A DNA stretch of 23,872 nt from Welwitschia mirabilis (GCA_051453625.1 JBOZIK010000001.1:96964956-96988827); one strand, 5' to 3'; counted from the first letter of the stretch, positions 11,205 to 21,691 are shown. Program-made: numbers and translations. The notes: generated from the letters alone by a model not told the origin.

Positions 11205-12198
11205 ATCGTGGATATTCGTGTACATCCTGCTTTATTTTTTGGAGTATTAAATCTTGTAAGGCGTTGCTTATTAATTTGAACTTAAGCCTTTGTTTATGTC
11301 CTTAGCATTTGCTTCTTGCATGTTCTGGAATTTTGAGCTTTCAAGTGTTCTTCGTCTTATAATATACAACTTTGATAGTTTTTGTCCAGTTTTTATAATT
11401 ACCCTCTTCTACTCTCTTTCCCTTTATTTGAGGCTTGATTGTAGAGTCTTACAGTTCTCAGGATGCTTTCTCACCCTTTCTTTGTTTAATAGAAGATTAA
11501 GTGCTACAAAACTTTCTAGTTAGTTGAAAAATTAGTAGGATATAGTTTGAATTTGGCAAGATGCCCTTGAAGCGAAGAAAGATGCAAGTTATTCTCACAT
11601 GGGTCTAAAGGCAAGATAATCCCCTTTGAAATTAGTTTGCTCACAACTTTGTGGGAGATGTTTCTAGAATCAATTTGAAAAATCTACTACATAGAGACCA
11701 TATCTTGATAAATCATAGTAGTAGTTTTAGGTTAAAGCATTCTGGTTTTTCTCGATTACCCCAACTTAAAAGACAAACCACCAATACATGGAATTTTGTT
11801 AGGAAGATTTAAATTAGCAATATATAGATATAATGCTGGTTCACTAATCTTGTAGACAACTTCTTGAACTATAAGGGAGAGGATTCTATTTCAAGGTTTA
11901 GAACCTTTTATCAACCCATCAATTTGTTTGACAACCAACATTTTGCCTTCAATTGTAATACTAGTAATCCCAAGTTGATTGCCTATTTAAGACATTTGTT
12001 GTAAAGTCTTTGATCCATTCTCTTCCAAATGACATGGTGGGGTCTGCTAGTGTCAAACATACACCAAGTAAATTTAAATTTATTTGTAGGAGTGAGCTAC
12101 AACCAAGGAAACTTCCATGTCATTGAGGAGTGGGAGATTTTTAGGGCCTTGTGCTTTATGCTTTATGCCAATTGATTTGTGATGGTCTTAATACGAAG
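11205..12198. other. Unassigned stretch, possibly the 3' part of the decayed LINE
   Basis: No gene is supported. Because a minus-strand LINE reverse transcriptase lies at 12735-13960, this would be its downstream side (C-terminal domain and tail). The minus-strand translation gives only weak hints and no motif I would defend. The 77-codon plus-strand frame at 11290-11523 has no recognisable domain. Confidence 0.3.
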
Positions 12199-12255
12199 TG
12201 CCTGAGTACGCCTACATGAGGTGAGGTGCCTCGAGTACGCCTACGTGAGGTGAGG
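12199..12255 (+). repeat. Tandem repeat, two units of 28 and 29 bp
   Basis: Units at 12199-12226 and 12227-12255 share TGCCT(C)GAGTACGCCTAC(A/G)TGAGGTGAGG. They differ by one inserted C and one A/G change. A third partial unit (TGCCCC) follows. The unit is GC-rich, unlike other repeats here, and belongs to the organelle-like insert. Confidence 0.9.
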
Positions 12256-12416
12256 TGCCCCGTTACGTATGACGCCGCCCCCCGGGCTACGGCTTTTGGA
12301 ATTCCCAGAATACGTGTCGTCGTAACTGTGGGTGCTACATAGAACCATGGGTTTTTCGGTTGTCATGAACTATATATGGTATGATACGAAAGCCCCTTAC
12401 CGATTCCTATAATATT

Positions 12417-12488
12417 ACCAGTAAAAACCCCTCCAGTGTGAGAAGTCCTTAATGTTAATTGAGTTCCCGGTTCGCCAATAGATTGGCC
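12417..12488 (-). pseudogene. rpoC2: Fragment of plastid RNA polymerase beta'' subunit gene
   Basis: 24 codons on the minus strand read [15 protein letters not shown] followed by SHTGGVFTG. This is the strongly conserved block of the beta'' subunit of plastid-encoded RNA polymerase, which normally has F where this copy has S. The residues on both sides do not continue the protein: upstream is GSCT instead of the usual hydrophobic IIA, and downstream is NIIGIGKGL leading to a stop. It is therefore a broken, non-functional insert. Bacterial RpoC shares part of the block, but the LRT-x-HTGGVFTG ending is the plastid form. Confidence 0.8.
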
Positions 12489-12727
12489 TGTACAAGACCC
12501 AAATGATATTCATTACATTTTAACATTTACTCCATGCTTATGTCTTTGCATATTGAATGTAAATTGTCTCCTTCTCCATCGAGTAAGGTAACACATCTAA
12601 TTGGGTGATGCCTGAATATGCATTTTAGTAAATAGGTGAGTCTAGAAGATGCTATCAGTAAGAAGTGATAACACATTCTTATTTAACTCTTTTCTGCAAC
12701 TAGAATCTAAAAAACTTGATTTTATAT

Positions 12728-12732
12728 NNNNN
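12728..12732. other. Assembly gap of 5 N
   Basis: Five N inside the decayed LINE reverse transcriptase, next to the segment where the palm motifs after LKLDFAKAY should lie. Confidence 0.95.
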
Positions 12733-12734
12733 GA

Positions 12735-13960
12735 TCTTGACACTAACATCTACAACAAGCATGTTGATATGATATATGTAGGTACATGCTAGATCACAAC
12801 TTAGCAAGATTTCAAAGAGATTTGGCTAGCAAATTGTCTTGTATGCTTTAGCAAAATCTAGTTTTAGAATGAACATCTCTGATTGGGGAACACTCTTTAC
12901 TTGATTCAGAGAATGACAACCAAGATATTATCTAAAACAGCAAAGGTAGTGTGACTTGCAACTCGCGACTTGCTAAGAAAGTTAAAATTTAACTTGCGAC
13001 TCTTGAAAAGCCTTTTGAGTCGTTGACTTGCTTGATTTTGACTCCTTTACGTAAGAGAGTAAAAAGGCATCAACAAGAAAAACCAAAAAAGATGAAAAAT
13101 CAAAATCAACATGATGTTTTATGCATGAAATTTCTGAAGTGTATGGAATACTATGACGCATTTCAACAATAGCTAAATGAATTCAAATGATTATTTGGTA
13201 CAATTATATATGAATACTATAGAAAACATTTGATATAAACCTTTTTTTTGTGGAATCATAAAATCCATCAATGAATATATTATCACATTAATAATAATTT
13301 ACTTAATAGATAGCTTACAACTGTATATTAACCTTTCATAAAGTGTGGAACATACTTTTTATCAAAAAGTTGAAAGAAAACAAACTAATCTTCTATTATA
13401 TGCAAAACTCCATTTTTCTCCCCACTTGCCTGACTCGTAAGTCATTCATCTCGAGGTATTTTTTTTAAAACTAGAAAGAAAACTCACTTTGACTTAGATG
13501 GTGCTGAGTTAGGGAGAAATACTCGTCAAGCTTTGGAGAGTGTCGACTTGTGAGTAACTCATCTTCACTCACAGAGTTGTGCTATGCTATCATAACCATG
13601 AAACCATTTGTTCTTCAAAAATAGTGATTGAAAGAATTTTCTTCAATTGATTGACCAAGACTCTATTGATAATTTTGCATTTTCAATAAGGTAATAGGTT
13701 TCCTATTATTGATTTGATTATGATTTTCAATTTTTGGGAGAATCTTGATCATTCCTTGCTTAGAGAAACTCCCTAAAGGACCATTGATCACCACATCTTA
13801 TTTTTAATGTGTTCTAACAAGGACTTTAGAACATAATTGGAAAACCATTTAAGATAGACATTCAGCCATTCTACATTGGAATAAGGTACCTTCAACTCTT
13901 TAACAAAGAGAAGCTGATGATTACACTAATATATTGCCCTAATGTCTTGAACCTTCAAAA
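12735..13960 (-). mobile_element. Decayed non-LTR (LINE) retrotransposon, reverse transcriptase region
   Basis: On the minus strand the fragments follow LINE RT order. At 13762-13687, KQGMIKILPKIENHN runs into INNRKPITLL (family pattern G-x-I-x-L-I-P-K…N-x-R-P-I-x-L-L). At 13673-13609, IINRVLVNQLKKIL runs to EEQ, then a GF. At about 12930-12910 is DNILVVIL. At 12867-12841 is LKLDFAKAY, followed by K where the catalytic Asp-containing YD is usual, then NLFEIL. Frameshifts and stops separate the pieces. The endonuclease is not convincingly visible upstream. Between the GF and the DNIL the element is interrupted by an unrelated segment, which shows a later insertion. The copy is inactive. Confidence 0.75.
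12945..13580. mobile_element. Segment inserted into the LINE, family unknown
   Basis: It lies exactly between the two halves of the LINE RT block G-F-…-D-N-I-L. It has no coding trace but carries recurring words at its ends: TGACTTGCAACTCGCGACTTGC and ACTTGCGACTCTTG near 12953-13015, and GACTCGTAAGTC, GTCGACTTGTGAGTAACTC near 13430-13560. The two ends are loosely complementary, but a clean terminal inverted repeat or target duplication is not evident. It is best regarded as a small non-autonomous transposon. The edges are uncertain by some tens of bases. Confidence 0.5.
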
Positions 13961-14117
13961 AATGAAAGACTTCTAAAGGCTTTACTTCCCATTTTTAGCT
14001 AATTAAGTGTGGCTTTGCTTTTCTAACCATGCACCTTATATGCCTTAATGTGCCTGAGTTGGCTATGTAAGTGTTTAAGCTTAATATCTTAATATGGAGA
14101 GATAACTTCCTAAATCA

Positions 14118-14565
14118 TAGAATTTTGTAAAGCAATGATTTTCTTAGAAATGCTTTATTTCAAAGCTTTTAATCTCTATTACCATAAATAATTTCTTGCA
14201 TTTGAGCACAACATTCTATAAGCAAAGAACCTAAAGTGTAGGGCTTATTCACATGTGAAGCAACACCATCTTAGCTTTATCTAAGGTAAGGATGAAGGTG
14301 TTAAAAATAAACCTCCTAATGTTGTTAGAATTTTGTAAAGCAATGATTTTCTTAGAAATGCTTTATTTCAAAGCTTTTAATCTAATTTTAAAAGCACTAG
14401 CTATTACCATAAATAATTTCTTGCATTTGAGCACAACATTCTATAAGCAAAGAACCTAAAGTGCAGGGCTTAACCTTGGCTCCATGTTTCACATGTGAAG
14501 CAACACCATTTTAGCTTTATCTAAGGTAAGGATGAAAGTGTCAAAAATAACCCTCCTTACATTGT
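14118..14565 (+). repeat. Adjacent tandem duplication (208-bp copy and 240-bp copy)
   Basis: Copy 1 is at 14118-14325 and copy 2 at 14326 to about 14565, with no spacer. Both start TAGAATTTTGTAAAGCAATG and contain the same GAGCACAACATTCTATAAGC and TTTAGCTTTATCTAAGG-type blocks. Copy 2 has two extra segments of about 17 and 18 bases, one after TTTAATCT and one after GGGCTTA, so copy 1 lost them or copy 2 gained them. Few substitutions separate the copies, so the event is young relative to the neighbouring elements. Confidence 0.95.
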
Positions 14566-15199
14566 TTAACATATGATCTTTGACAAACATACTCTTAAGA
14601 AATCAGATTATGATATAAAGGGAGAGGATTGATATTCTATTTGCATAGGAAAAGAGCAAAAGTGCACATGGAAATTCTAAGAGTTTGAAATGCAAACTCT
14701 ATTAAATCTAGAAATTATAAGTGAGTCTTATTATCTTTGGTTGCATAAAGTAACCCATAAGTTGGGAATCAACTATTCTTCTTTAATTTGGATCTCAAAG
14801 ATCAGGATATGTGAGCATAATTGATTTTCTCCTCATGATGAAGAATAAGAGGAAGACCTTCTCACTTAGCATTTGAGAAGTGAGGATGTTGAAAGTTTCT
14901 AATTATTATGTGTGAAACTTGATGATCATTGTCTATAAAATTTGTAAGGCAAATCTCTAAAAGAAATTAAGGAGCATATGCAATAAGGATACCACAAATG
15001 TCAAAAGATAAACTAATAGTAGCCTACATGACCATGTCTAAAAGATGTTGATGTTAGGAGTGAATTTGATCATATGATCTAAAATGGTAGAACCTCCTCA
15101 ATTGTTATCATGCAAGAATGTTTCCTTTAATTATGTGGAAGGTACATTTCTCAAAAATAAAGTTAGAAGAAAGCATGTGCCTTTGACTTTTTAAAATAT
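14566..15199. other. AT-rich stretch, no feature recognised
   Basis: It may include the decayed 5' part of the LINE on the minus strand, but no endonuclease motif could be read. Confidence 0.35.
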
Positions 15200-15247
15200 T
15201 GAAAAATTGCTATTACAAATGCATGAAAAATTGCTATTACTAATGCA
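15200..15247 (+). repeat. 24-bp tandem repeat, two units
   Basis: Units at 15200-15223 and 15224-15247 read TGAAAAATTGCTATTAC(A/T)AATGCA, with one mismatch. Confidence 0.93.
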
Positions 15248-15931
15248 AGCAGTATACTTAACCAACTATGCCCTTAGTACATTAGAGAGGCCTTGATGAT
15301 GCCTTTTTTAAGTCAAAATCTATTGTATTTGAGCTAATTTTTATGGGGGTTTTGACATTTGATGCTACATTTGAGGTATTTTATTATGTTTTTAGGTACT
15401 TAACTAGATGATTATGAGTAGTTAATTTATGACTATTTTGATAATTTTTGGAGTATATTTTAATGATGATGAAGAAGAGTGTGACTAGTTTTGATGCCGA
15501 GGAACTAGACAGAGGATGGAACAAGGTAATATGAAGAGCTAGAGATCATTATTTGAGTCACTCTATTCTTACATAAGACCTTGTTAATGAACTTGATAAC
15601 GTGTAGTAGGAATTACCAATCATGCAATACTACTTTTGACAGTGCTTCTTATGATCATCAAGATTGTTGACAGAGATTTCTATGTAATCGAGATGACTTA
15701 TACTAAGCCTCTTTCATGTTCTTATGATTTTTACACTATACATGCGTTTTTTGAGTTGACCCATAAATTTCAAGGCCTATTTTCAATGACTTTTGACCTT
15801 TTGCCAATGTTGAATTTGTTAAATTTTCATCAATGTAAGTCTCGTAAGTCAAAATTGGACCTATAAATGTATGTTTATAATTGACACTGAAAATGAAATT
15901 GTAAAAATTTGAATTGTGTTTTAGCACCATT
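15248..15931. other. AT-rich stretch, no gene recognised
   Basis: Overlapping short frames on both strands at 15636-15954 have no recognisable domain and are not called. Confidence 0.4.
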
Positions 15932-15951
15932 GGTGGCATTATAATGCCACC
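15932..15951. repeat. Perfect 20-bp palindrome
   Basis: GGTGGCATTATAATGCCACC is its own reverse complement with no loop. It is much more GC-rich than the AT-rich sequence around it. It could be a transposon terminus, a footprint of an inverted junction, or a protein-binding dyad; nothing nearby decides. Confidence 0.9.
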
Positions 15952-16917
15952 CAACTAACTTAGCTATGAAAACAACTAGGAAAACATGGCCAAAAGTGGT
16001 TTTTGGGGATTGCTTTAGGTTTTAACTCATTTGTAACCTCTTTTAGGGATTAATAAAAAGACATAGATCCCTCCTTCATGATAATCGATCATTCTCAAAA
16101 AAATTAATCTCTTTTAGGAAATACACTTTGACATTTTCTTTACTTGTAAAGTGATTTTGAAGCATTTTTGGCCATTTTACCAAATTTTGTAATTTGTATT
16201 TCATTTTTTCACTTATTATCGTCATTCTTCATCATCTTAGATAATTTCCACACCCCATTTCACATAGGAGGATTTTAATAAGTTCAAGATGGGTTCATTT
16301 TGTTTTGAGGCTTTTTGTAGCTAAGCATCAACATGTAAGCATTTAAATTATTCAAGATCAATATAGAATGTTTTTCTCAATTCAACAAGTTTATCACTCC
16401 TCTTTATAGCATTTTATTTCATGTTTATTCTTAGCATTTTAGCATTATTTGGAAATTTCATTTTTTTGTTAAGTTTTTAGCATTAAAACAGAAGAAAATG
16501 TTAGATTTTGGTAACTTGGAATGAAATTATGATATATATTAGATTATTTAAAACATAAGTAGATTAATTTTAATACAAGTCTCTAGAAACATTAGTTATC
16601 CTACCCATACTTCTGCTTCTTTTGAAACTTTTCATTAAAAAGTGTCTTTTTTCACTTGGAGATGCTACTAGATCAATCTTGAACTTCTCTTCTCTATTCT
16701 TCTAATTCATTTTAATGTGTTTTTAGAGTTTCCACACTTTTTACTTTGTTTTTTTTTTTCGAAAAATGTTTTATTAGCCATTTTTGGCATTTTCATAAGA
16801 GGGTACTATTTCTAAGCATGTATTTCACTTATAACTTCAAAAATTCATAGGAAAGTCCCTTGTAATATATACCTTTTTGAAAGCTTATTTCATTATGTAA
16901 ATCATTGTCTCAAGGGG
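15952..16917. other. AT-rich stretch, no gene recognised
   Basis: Stretches such as TTTTAGGGATTAATAAAAAG near 16043 resemble plant LTR 3' regions, but no paired terminus or coding trace was found. Confidence 0.35.
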
Positions 16918-16991
16918 TCATTTCTTGATTCCTCCTACAAAATTTACAATTTGATCATTTCTTGATTCCTCCTACAAAATTTACAATTTGA
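16918..16991 (+). repeat. Perfect 37-bp tandem repeat, two units
   Basis: Units at 16918-16954 and 16955-16991 are identical (starting TCATTTCTTGATTCCTCC, ending ACAATTTGA). Lack of any mismatch in such degraded surroundings means a recent duplication or slippage. Confidence 0.96.
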
Positions 16992-19560
16992 CATTCTTTC
17001 ATGATTTTAGTTTTATTTCAATAATCTGTTTGCTTGTAGTTTTCAATAAAATTTGATTTTTGATGCCCCGATTTTTCAAGCAAAACAAATCATTTTTTGC
17101 CAAGTGAATACCTGATTTTGTACTATTTTTATGAGCTTTTAGAATTTCAAATAAACTTTCTTATATGCCTATTAATTTTTTAATATTTTCATCTCAAAAG
17201 TCATCTAGATGTTGTTTTTCCATGTTGTACTTAACATGTTTTGTCTTCATTTGACCACTCCTTGCATTTTTGAATTAGAAATTATTCAAGCGTGGTATGA
17301 TAGATAGGAATATGATATTTCGAAGAGTTCTTGAGCACTAAATTATATTGTTCTTCTTTCTATCCTATACTTTCTCACTCTTCTTCCAATTACGCACTAA
17401 TTATAGGAGTGCTAGCTATCCAAAAGGGAAGCTATATTAGATGCAAAATAGTCCTCCTTGTAATTTCATCTCTTGGATAGCAAGAAACTACTTTATCCTC
17501 AGAGGTTTTTAAAAGGTAAAAGGATCCATACTTAAAAAACAATCTGTAACCTTAAGGACGAGAAAAAAGGAAGGGAGGATTATTTTAGCATGATAAAGGT
17601 GTAGTTACCCAACTCATTCATCATGAAAGACTAGCCAAGAATGAAGAGATAAAGCAATTAGAATATGTAGATAATAATGTTAGATTTTAAAATACAATTA
17701 TTTTTCAACTTTTTTCCCTTAGTCATTAATAATTATTTTAAAAATAGAGTAAACATGAGATTTATTAAACATGAGATTTCCCTCCTCCTTTAAATAATCT
17801 TAACCTATTATCTTTTTTAAAATGCTATAACACATGAGAATGCAAATCATAAAAAGTAATATTCACAAATGTCATTATTTAGTCAAGCATTCAACATCAT
17901 TTGGAAGAATTATATGTTACTTTATCATTGAAAAATGAAATTCCAAATTTTTCTTATCCATCAACAATGAAGATAATAGTATCTAAAGGAATCTTCTTCA
18001 TTTTCGCAAAAGTAGTAGTGAATTCTCATTGATGAACCATATTTTTGAAGATTCTCTAGAAAAGGCAATGTTTATAACTATGCTAGAGATAAAACAAGTT
18101 GTATCTTTGGACATCTTTCAAAGCCTAGAGATAGTACATCAAATAACTTGATGAGGATTAAAGAAACTTTGGATGAGATGAGCTCTTCATGCTAGAGAGA
18201 GAAAGTTACCTTTCTATTTTGCCAACCATTTTACCATCTTATCAAGAATGTTGTTTGATAATTATTTCTTCACTTTCCCTTTTAAGATAAGCTATCAATT
18301 GCACAAATTAAAATTCCTTACATTTTGTGAATTCACCTTTGATTTATGTTAAAATAGAAGTCACATTTTTTTTAAAGATTAATAATTAAACCAAAAGCTT
18401 TTAAAAAAGTGTTTTAAAATATCTCATATACTTTCAAAATTATTTGTTTTCTTCGTATGAAAGGTAAAATTATTAGAAACATATTAAACATAAATTAAAT
18501 TAAGACTGCTTCCCATAACTTTAATACCTATCAAAAAGTTATTTCTTTGAGTCTTATCAATTATTAATCCTAAAACTTGAGCATAAAAAGGGGTAAAAAA
18601 TAAAAAAGGAGAAGAAGATGAAAAAGAAGAAGAAAGAAATATCGACAAATTATCACATTATCGAGTATAATCTTTATGATTAAAATATTTACATAAATCA
18701 ATAGTCAATATCATAAAAAATTTAAAGAGGTATAACATGATTTTAATAATTCTTTATATTAATAAGAAAAAAAATATTTTAATTACTTAATTTTAAAAAA
18801 AAACATTTTACTCTATCATGTAGTTTGTCTTTATACAATTTGGATACCAAATTACATTTTTCTATTTACAAGCCGAGCTGAAGAACTTATGAATGAAAAT
18901 CATTTAATCTAATATATGTCTATTTTTGAAAAGCATACTTGTGGCTTTAAAATAAAAATTGAAAAAACAATGTTCAATCTTTTTATAAGAACTTTTAGCA
19001 TTATTTTATGAACAACATTATATATTGGATAAAAAATTATAAATTATTAACATTTGTTTTCTTTGAAATTAAATTTATATAAGTAGAATAACAACCCTTG
19101 AAAATTGTTCTAAATTTCAAAATTCTAAAAAGGTAGCTAGAATATAATATTTAATAGTATCCCAATGATGTTAAACAGATTAGTAGAAAAACCATCTAGA
19201 TCTAGCATTATATCAGGCTTTATTTTTAAATAAAGTTTCCTAAATCTCTTGCATATTATATCCTTTTTCAAGCAATTGCATTTTGATATCTCTTAAATAT
19301 CTAGTTATAAGATAGATAACCTTATTAATGTTATACATATTTATATCTTTAAGATTCATGAAAAAATTCTTCTAATATTCTATAGCAATTATTCCCATAT
19401 GAGCCTGTGCATAGCATAGTTGATTCAACCCATGTTTATAAGTCATTAAAAGCTTTAAAGTCCTATATTTAAATCCTATAATGCATGAGTTGACTTGTGG
19501 TTTATATCTATTGAATTATGTTGCCAAATTAATGTCAAACTAACATATCATCAATAAATT
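16992..19560. other. Long AT-rich stretch without recognised genes or elements
   Basis: Dense poly-A/poly-T runs and no frame worth calling. A purine-only run of AAG/GAAG units lies near 18600-18640. I could not match any part to a retroelement domain. Confidence 0.4.
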
Positions 19561-19720
19561 AAATATGTTGAAAAAGTTATAGGTTGTTAAAGCCTTCCAG
19601 GATAACTTAGCTCTTTCCATTTTTGTTTAAAACTATTATTATATGTACTTGAATATTTTAAGAGGAATTGGTTACTAAAAATCTATTCACTACCCCCTAT
19701 AGGATTTGTAAATCCTTCGT
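19561..19720 (+). mobile_element. Probable 3' end of the 5' LTR of the second Copia element
   Basis: The sequence immediately before the primer binding site has the usual Copia LTR end composition: AATCTATTCACTACCCCCTATAGG, about 40 bases before the primer site. The LTR start cannot be placed, and no second LTR copy exists in the window to compare with. Confidence 0.4.
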
Positions 19721-19721
19721 T

Positions 19722-19733
19722 TGCTATCAGAGC
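19722..19733 (+). other. Retrotransposon primer binding site (initiator tRNA-Met)
   Basis: TGCTATCAGAGC, one mismatch from the plant Copia consensus TGGTATCAGAGC, which is complementary to the 3' end of initiator tRNA-Met. It is followed by TAGGTT, the usual continuation, and by gag 52 bp downstream. This fixes the element's orientation and its 5' boundary. Confidence 0.85.
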
Positions 19734-19784
19734 TAGGTTGAGTCAGTAATAGGTTCAATCAAATCTTGACTCATAACTCTAGTC

Positions 19785-20760
19785 ATGAGTAATCCCTCAG
19801 ATGGATTCTTTACTAGAAAGCCACCAATGTTTAATGGAACTAACTATACTTATTAGACGGCTAGAATGAGAATTTTTCTCAGGTCTCTCAATGTAAATAT
19901 TGAAGAAGTAGTCTACAATAAATATGTCCACCCTACAACAACTAAACAAGATAGTAGTGGAAATTCCAAAATCATATTAAAACCAAGAGACCAATGAAAA
20001 CCTATTAATAAAGTAAAAGCTACTCTGGATGCCCATGCTTTTAATGCTATGTGTGCAGAAGAGTTCAAAAGAATAGTAAATTGTAACACTGCCAAAAAAG
20101 AATGGGATATTCTTGCTATTGCTCATAAAGAAACGTCCACTTTCAAACAAACAAAACTTCAGATTTTGATTATCAAGTTTGAAGGTATTTAGATGGAGGA
20201 GGAAGAAATACTCCAAGAGTTATTTGCCAAACTGACAGACATAGTAAACTCAATGGCTAGCTTAAGAGAGAAAATGGATGAAGTAAAAGTAAAAAGAAAA
20301 GTTTTAGGACCATTTTCGAAGCGCTTTGAGCCAAAGGTAACCACCATTGAAGAAATTAAAAACATCAATCTAATGTTCTTGGATGAATTATGAGGTAATC
20401 TTTAGACTTATGAGATAAAATTTTTAAAAGATAAGAAGAAGAGTCTTGCTTTAAAAACTATGCAAGATGAAGCAAAACATGAAAAATTGAATGATGACCT
20501 TAATGAGGATGAAATAGCACTATTGCTAAGAAGATTCAAAATTTATTGTACAAAAAAATAAGAGATGAAAAGACAAGCAAAGGAACTAGAAGGGGTCAAT
20601 CAAAATTGAGAAGAGATCAAGGGAAAATGAAGGAGATCCAATGCTATGCCTGTAAAGGATATGGACATGTTGCTAATGAATGTCCAAATAACCAAAGGGA
20701 TCAAATAAGATCTAAAAGATCATCTCTTATTACAATTTGGAATGACTTAAATGATGAATA
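19785..20760 (+). pseudogene. Copia gag remnant with CCHC zinc knuckle
   Basis: ATG at 19785 begins MSNPSDGFFTRKPPMFNGTNY, the usual gag opening before the Y-x-x-W-K-x-R-M block. Here the Trp codon is a stop (TAG), and a later probable Trp is TGA. Further on are EEFKRIVNC…AKKEWDIL, KQTKLQIL and a coiled-coil-like EEEEILQELFAKLTDIVNS segment near 20200. At 20642-20683 the nucleocapsid knuckle CYACKGYGHVANEC fits CX2CX4HX4C with every metal ligand intact. The knuckle is in a different frame from the start codon, so at least one frameshift lies between. The protein would have packaged element RNA in virus-like particles; it cannot be made from this copy. Confidence 0.85.
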
Positions 20761-21347
20761 AGACAACAATTCTAATTAAGAGTCAAAAGTGGATAAAAGA
20801 CTTTCTTTCATGGCAATAGCCCCAACTTTAAATGTAATTCCCAGTTCAACTAAACCAGATGATCTAGACATCATAGAAGAAGGGGAAGAATATTTAGAAG
20901 AAACTTATTAAGAGCTATACTTAGAATTTGAGAAGCTGACCAAGTGAATGAATGAACTAAATAGAATAGTAAAGTCTCTATACAAGGAAAAGAAAGCTTT
21001 AAAGTTTAACTACAAGAAAATCCAAATGGAGAATAAAGGTTTATTTAAGAGGTAAAAGGTTTATCTCATTTTGTAAATAAATTTTCTAAGAATTCATTTC
21101 CTCTAATTAAGTAAATTGGAAAAATAACAATTTCATTTTAAAGATTACCTAGTATTTTTGTGGCAAATCAGATCACTCTAAGTTGTTTTGGAATTTCAAA
21201 AAGGTTTTGCTTTTTTTAGATAACACTAGTAGTTTTCCTTTAAAATTTATACATAAATACTCATCACCACACTAGTCCAAAAAGACTAAGTAAGGGAGGG
21301 TTGACAATTTAAAAAAAATATTAATTCAAATAACTTTCAGGGTAGTA
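20761..21347 (+). pseudogene. Gag-protease linker of the second Copia element, decayed
   Basis: Acidic and lysine-rich translated pieces (EEGEEYLEE, YLEFEKL, ESKVDKRLSFMAIAP) are typical of the spacer between zinc knuckle and protease in plant Copia elements. Frames are broken repeatedly. It ends at a 6-N assembly gap. Confidence 0.55.
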
Positions 21348-21353
21348 NNNNNN
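21348..21353. other. Assembly gap of 6 N
   Basis: Six N immediately before the protease active-site codons. Confidence 0.95.
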
Positions 21354-21358
21354 CTTGT

Positions 21359-21691
21359 TGGTATTTGAATAGCGATTACTCTTACCATATGATGGGTGAA
21401 AAGTCAAGCTTCCAATGCCTGAATGACTTTGATGGGGAAGAGGTGACCTTCGGTAATGATGGAAAGGTAAAAATTAAAGGCACAGGAAGCATTGGTGGAG
21501 GTAACATGCCTAAAATTAATGAAGTTTTATATGTAAATGATCTTAAACATAATTTACTTAGTATTAGTGAAATCTGTGATAAGGGTCATAAAGTTATTTT
21601 TGATAGTCAAAGGTGTAAAGTTAGACATGGTAGAACAGATGAGGTTCTTCTCAAAGTAAATAGAATAGATAATGTTTATAGTATTAAATAA
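21359..21691 (+). pseudogene. Copia aspartic protease remnant, active site lost
   Basis: An open stretch of over 100 codons starting WYLNSDYSYHMMG. The family motif is W-x-L-D-S-G-C-S-x-H-M-T-G, so the catalytic Asp is Asn, the Gly is Asp, and the Cys is Tyr. All three changes are single G-to-A steps on this strand. The body is well preserved (VTFGNDGKVKIKGTGSIG, INEVLYVNDLKHNLLSISE, ICDKGHKVIF, YSIK) and leads into the gag-pre-integrase domain. The open frame could mislead a gene finder, but it has no start context of its own. Confidence 0.88.

Larger units (their letters stand above)
12199..12500. other. GC-rich organelle-like insert (nuclear copy of plastid/mitochondrial DNA)
   Basis: About 300 bases with clearly higher GC than both flanks, including GACGCCGCCCCCCGGGCTACGG near 12280. 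It contains a plastid rpoC2 match on the minus strand (12417-12488) and a tandem repeat at its left end. Beyond the rpoC2 match I cannot assign the remaining 220 bases. The plastid reading ends abruptly after a Gly codon at 12417, so the segment is a chimera: rearranged plastid DNA, or plastid DNA that passed through the mitochondrial genome before reaching the nucleus. The outer boundaries are approximate. Confidence 0.6.

Noticed and set aside
12460-12490. tRNA-like GGTTCGCC stretch (B-box-like)
   Set aside because: No cloverleaf arms can be formed around it, and the rpoC2 reading explains the sequence.
14566-15080. LINE endonuclease domain on the minus strand upstream of the reverse transcriptase
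   Set aside because: Expected by position, but no endonuclease motif could be read in any frame.
15636-15954. Overlapping short frames on both strands
   Set aside because: AT-rich, no domain; one of them runs through the palindrome.
16918-16991. Possible CRISPR-type repeat
   Set aside because: Only two units, directly adjacent with no spacer, in a eukaryotic nuclear sequence: a simple tandem duplication.
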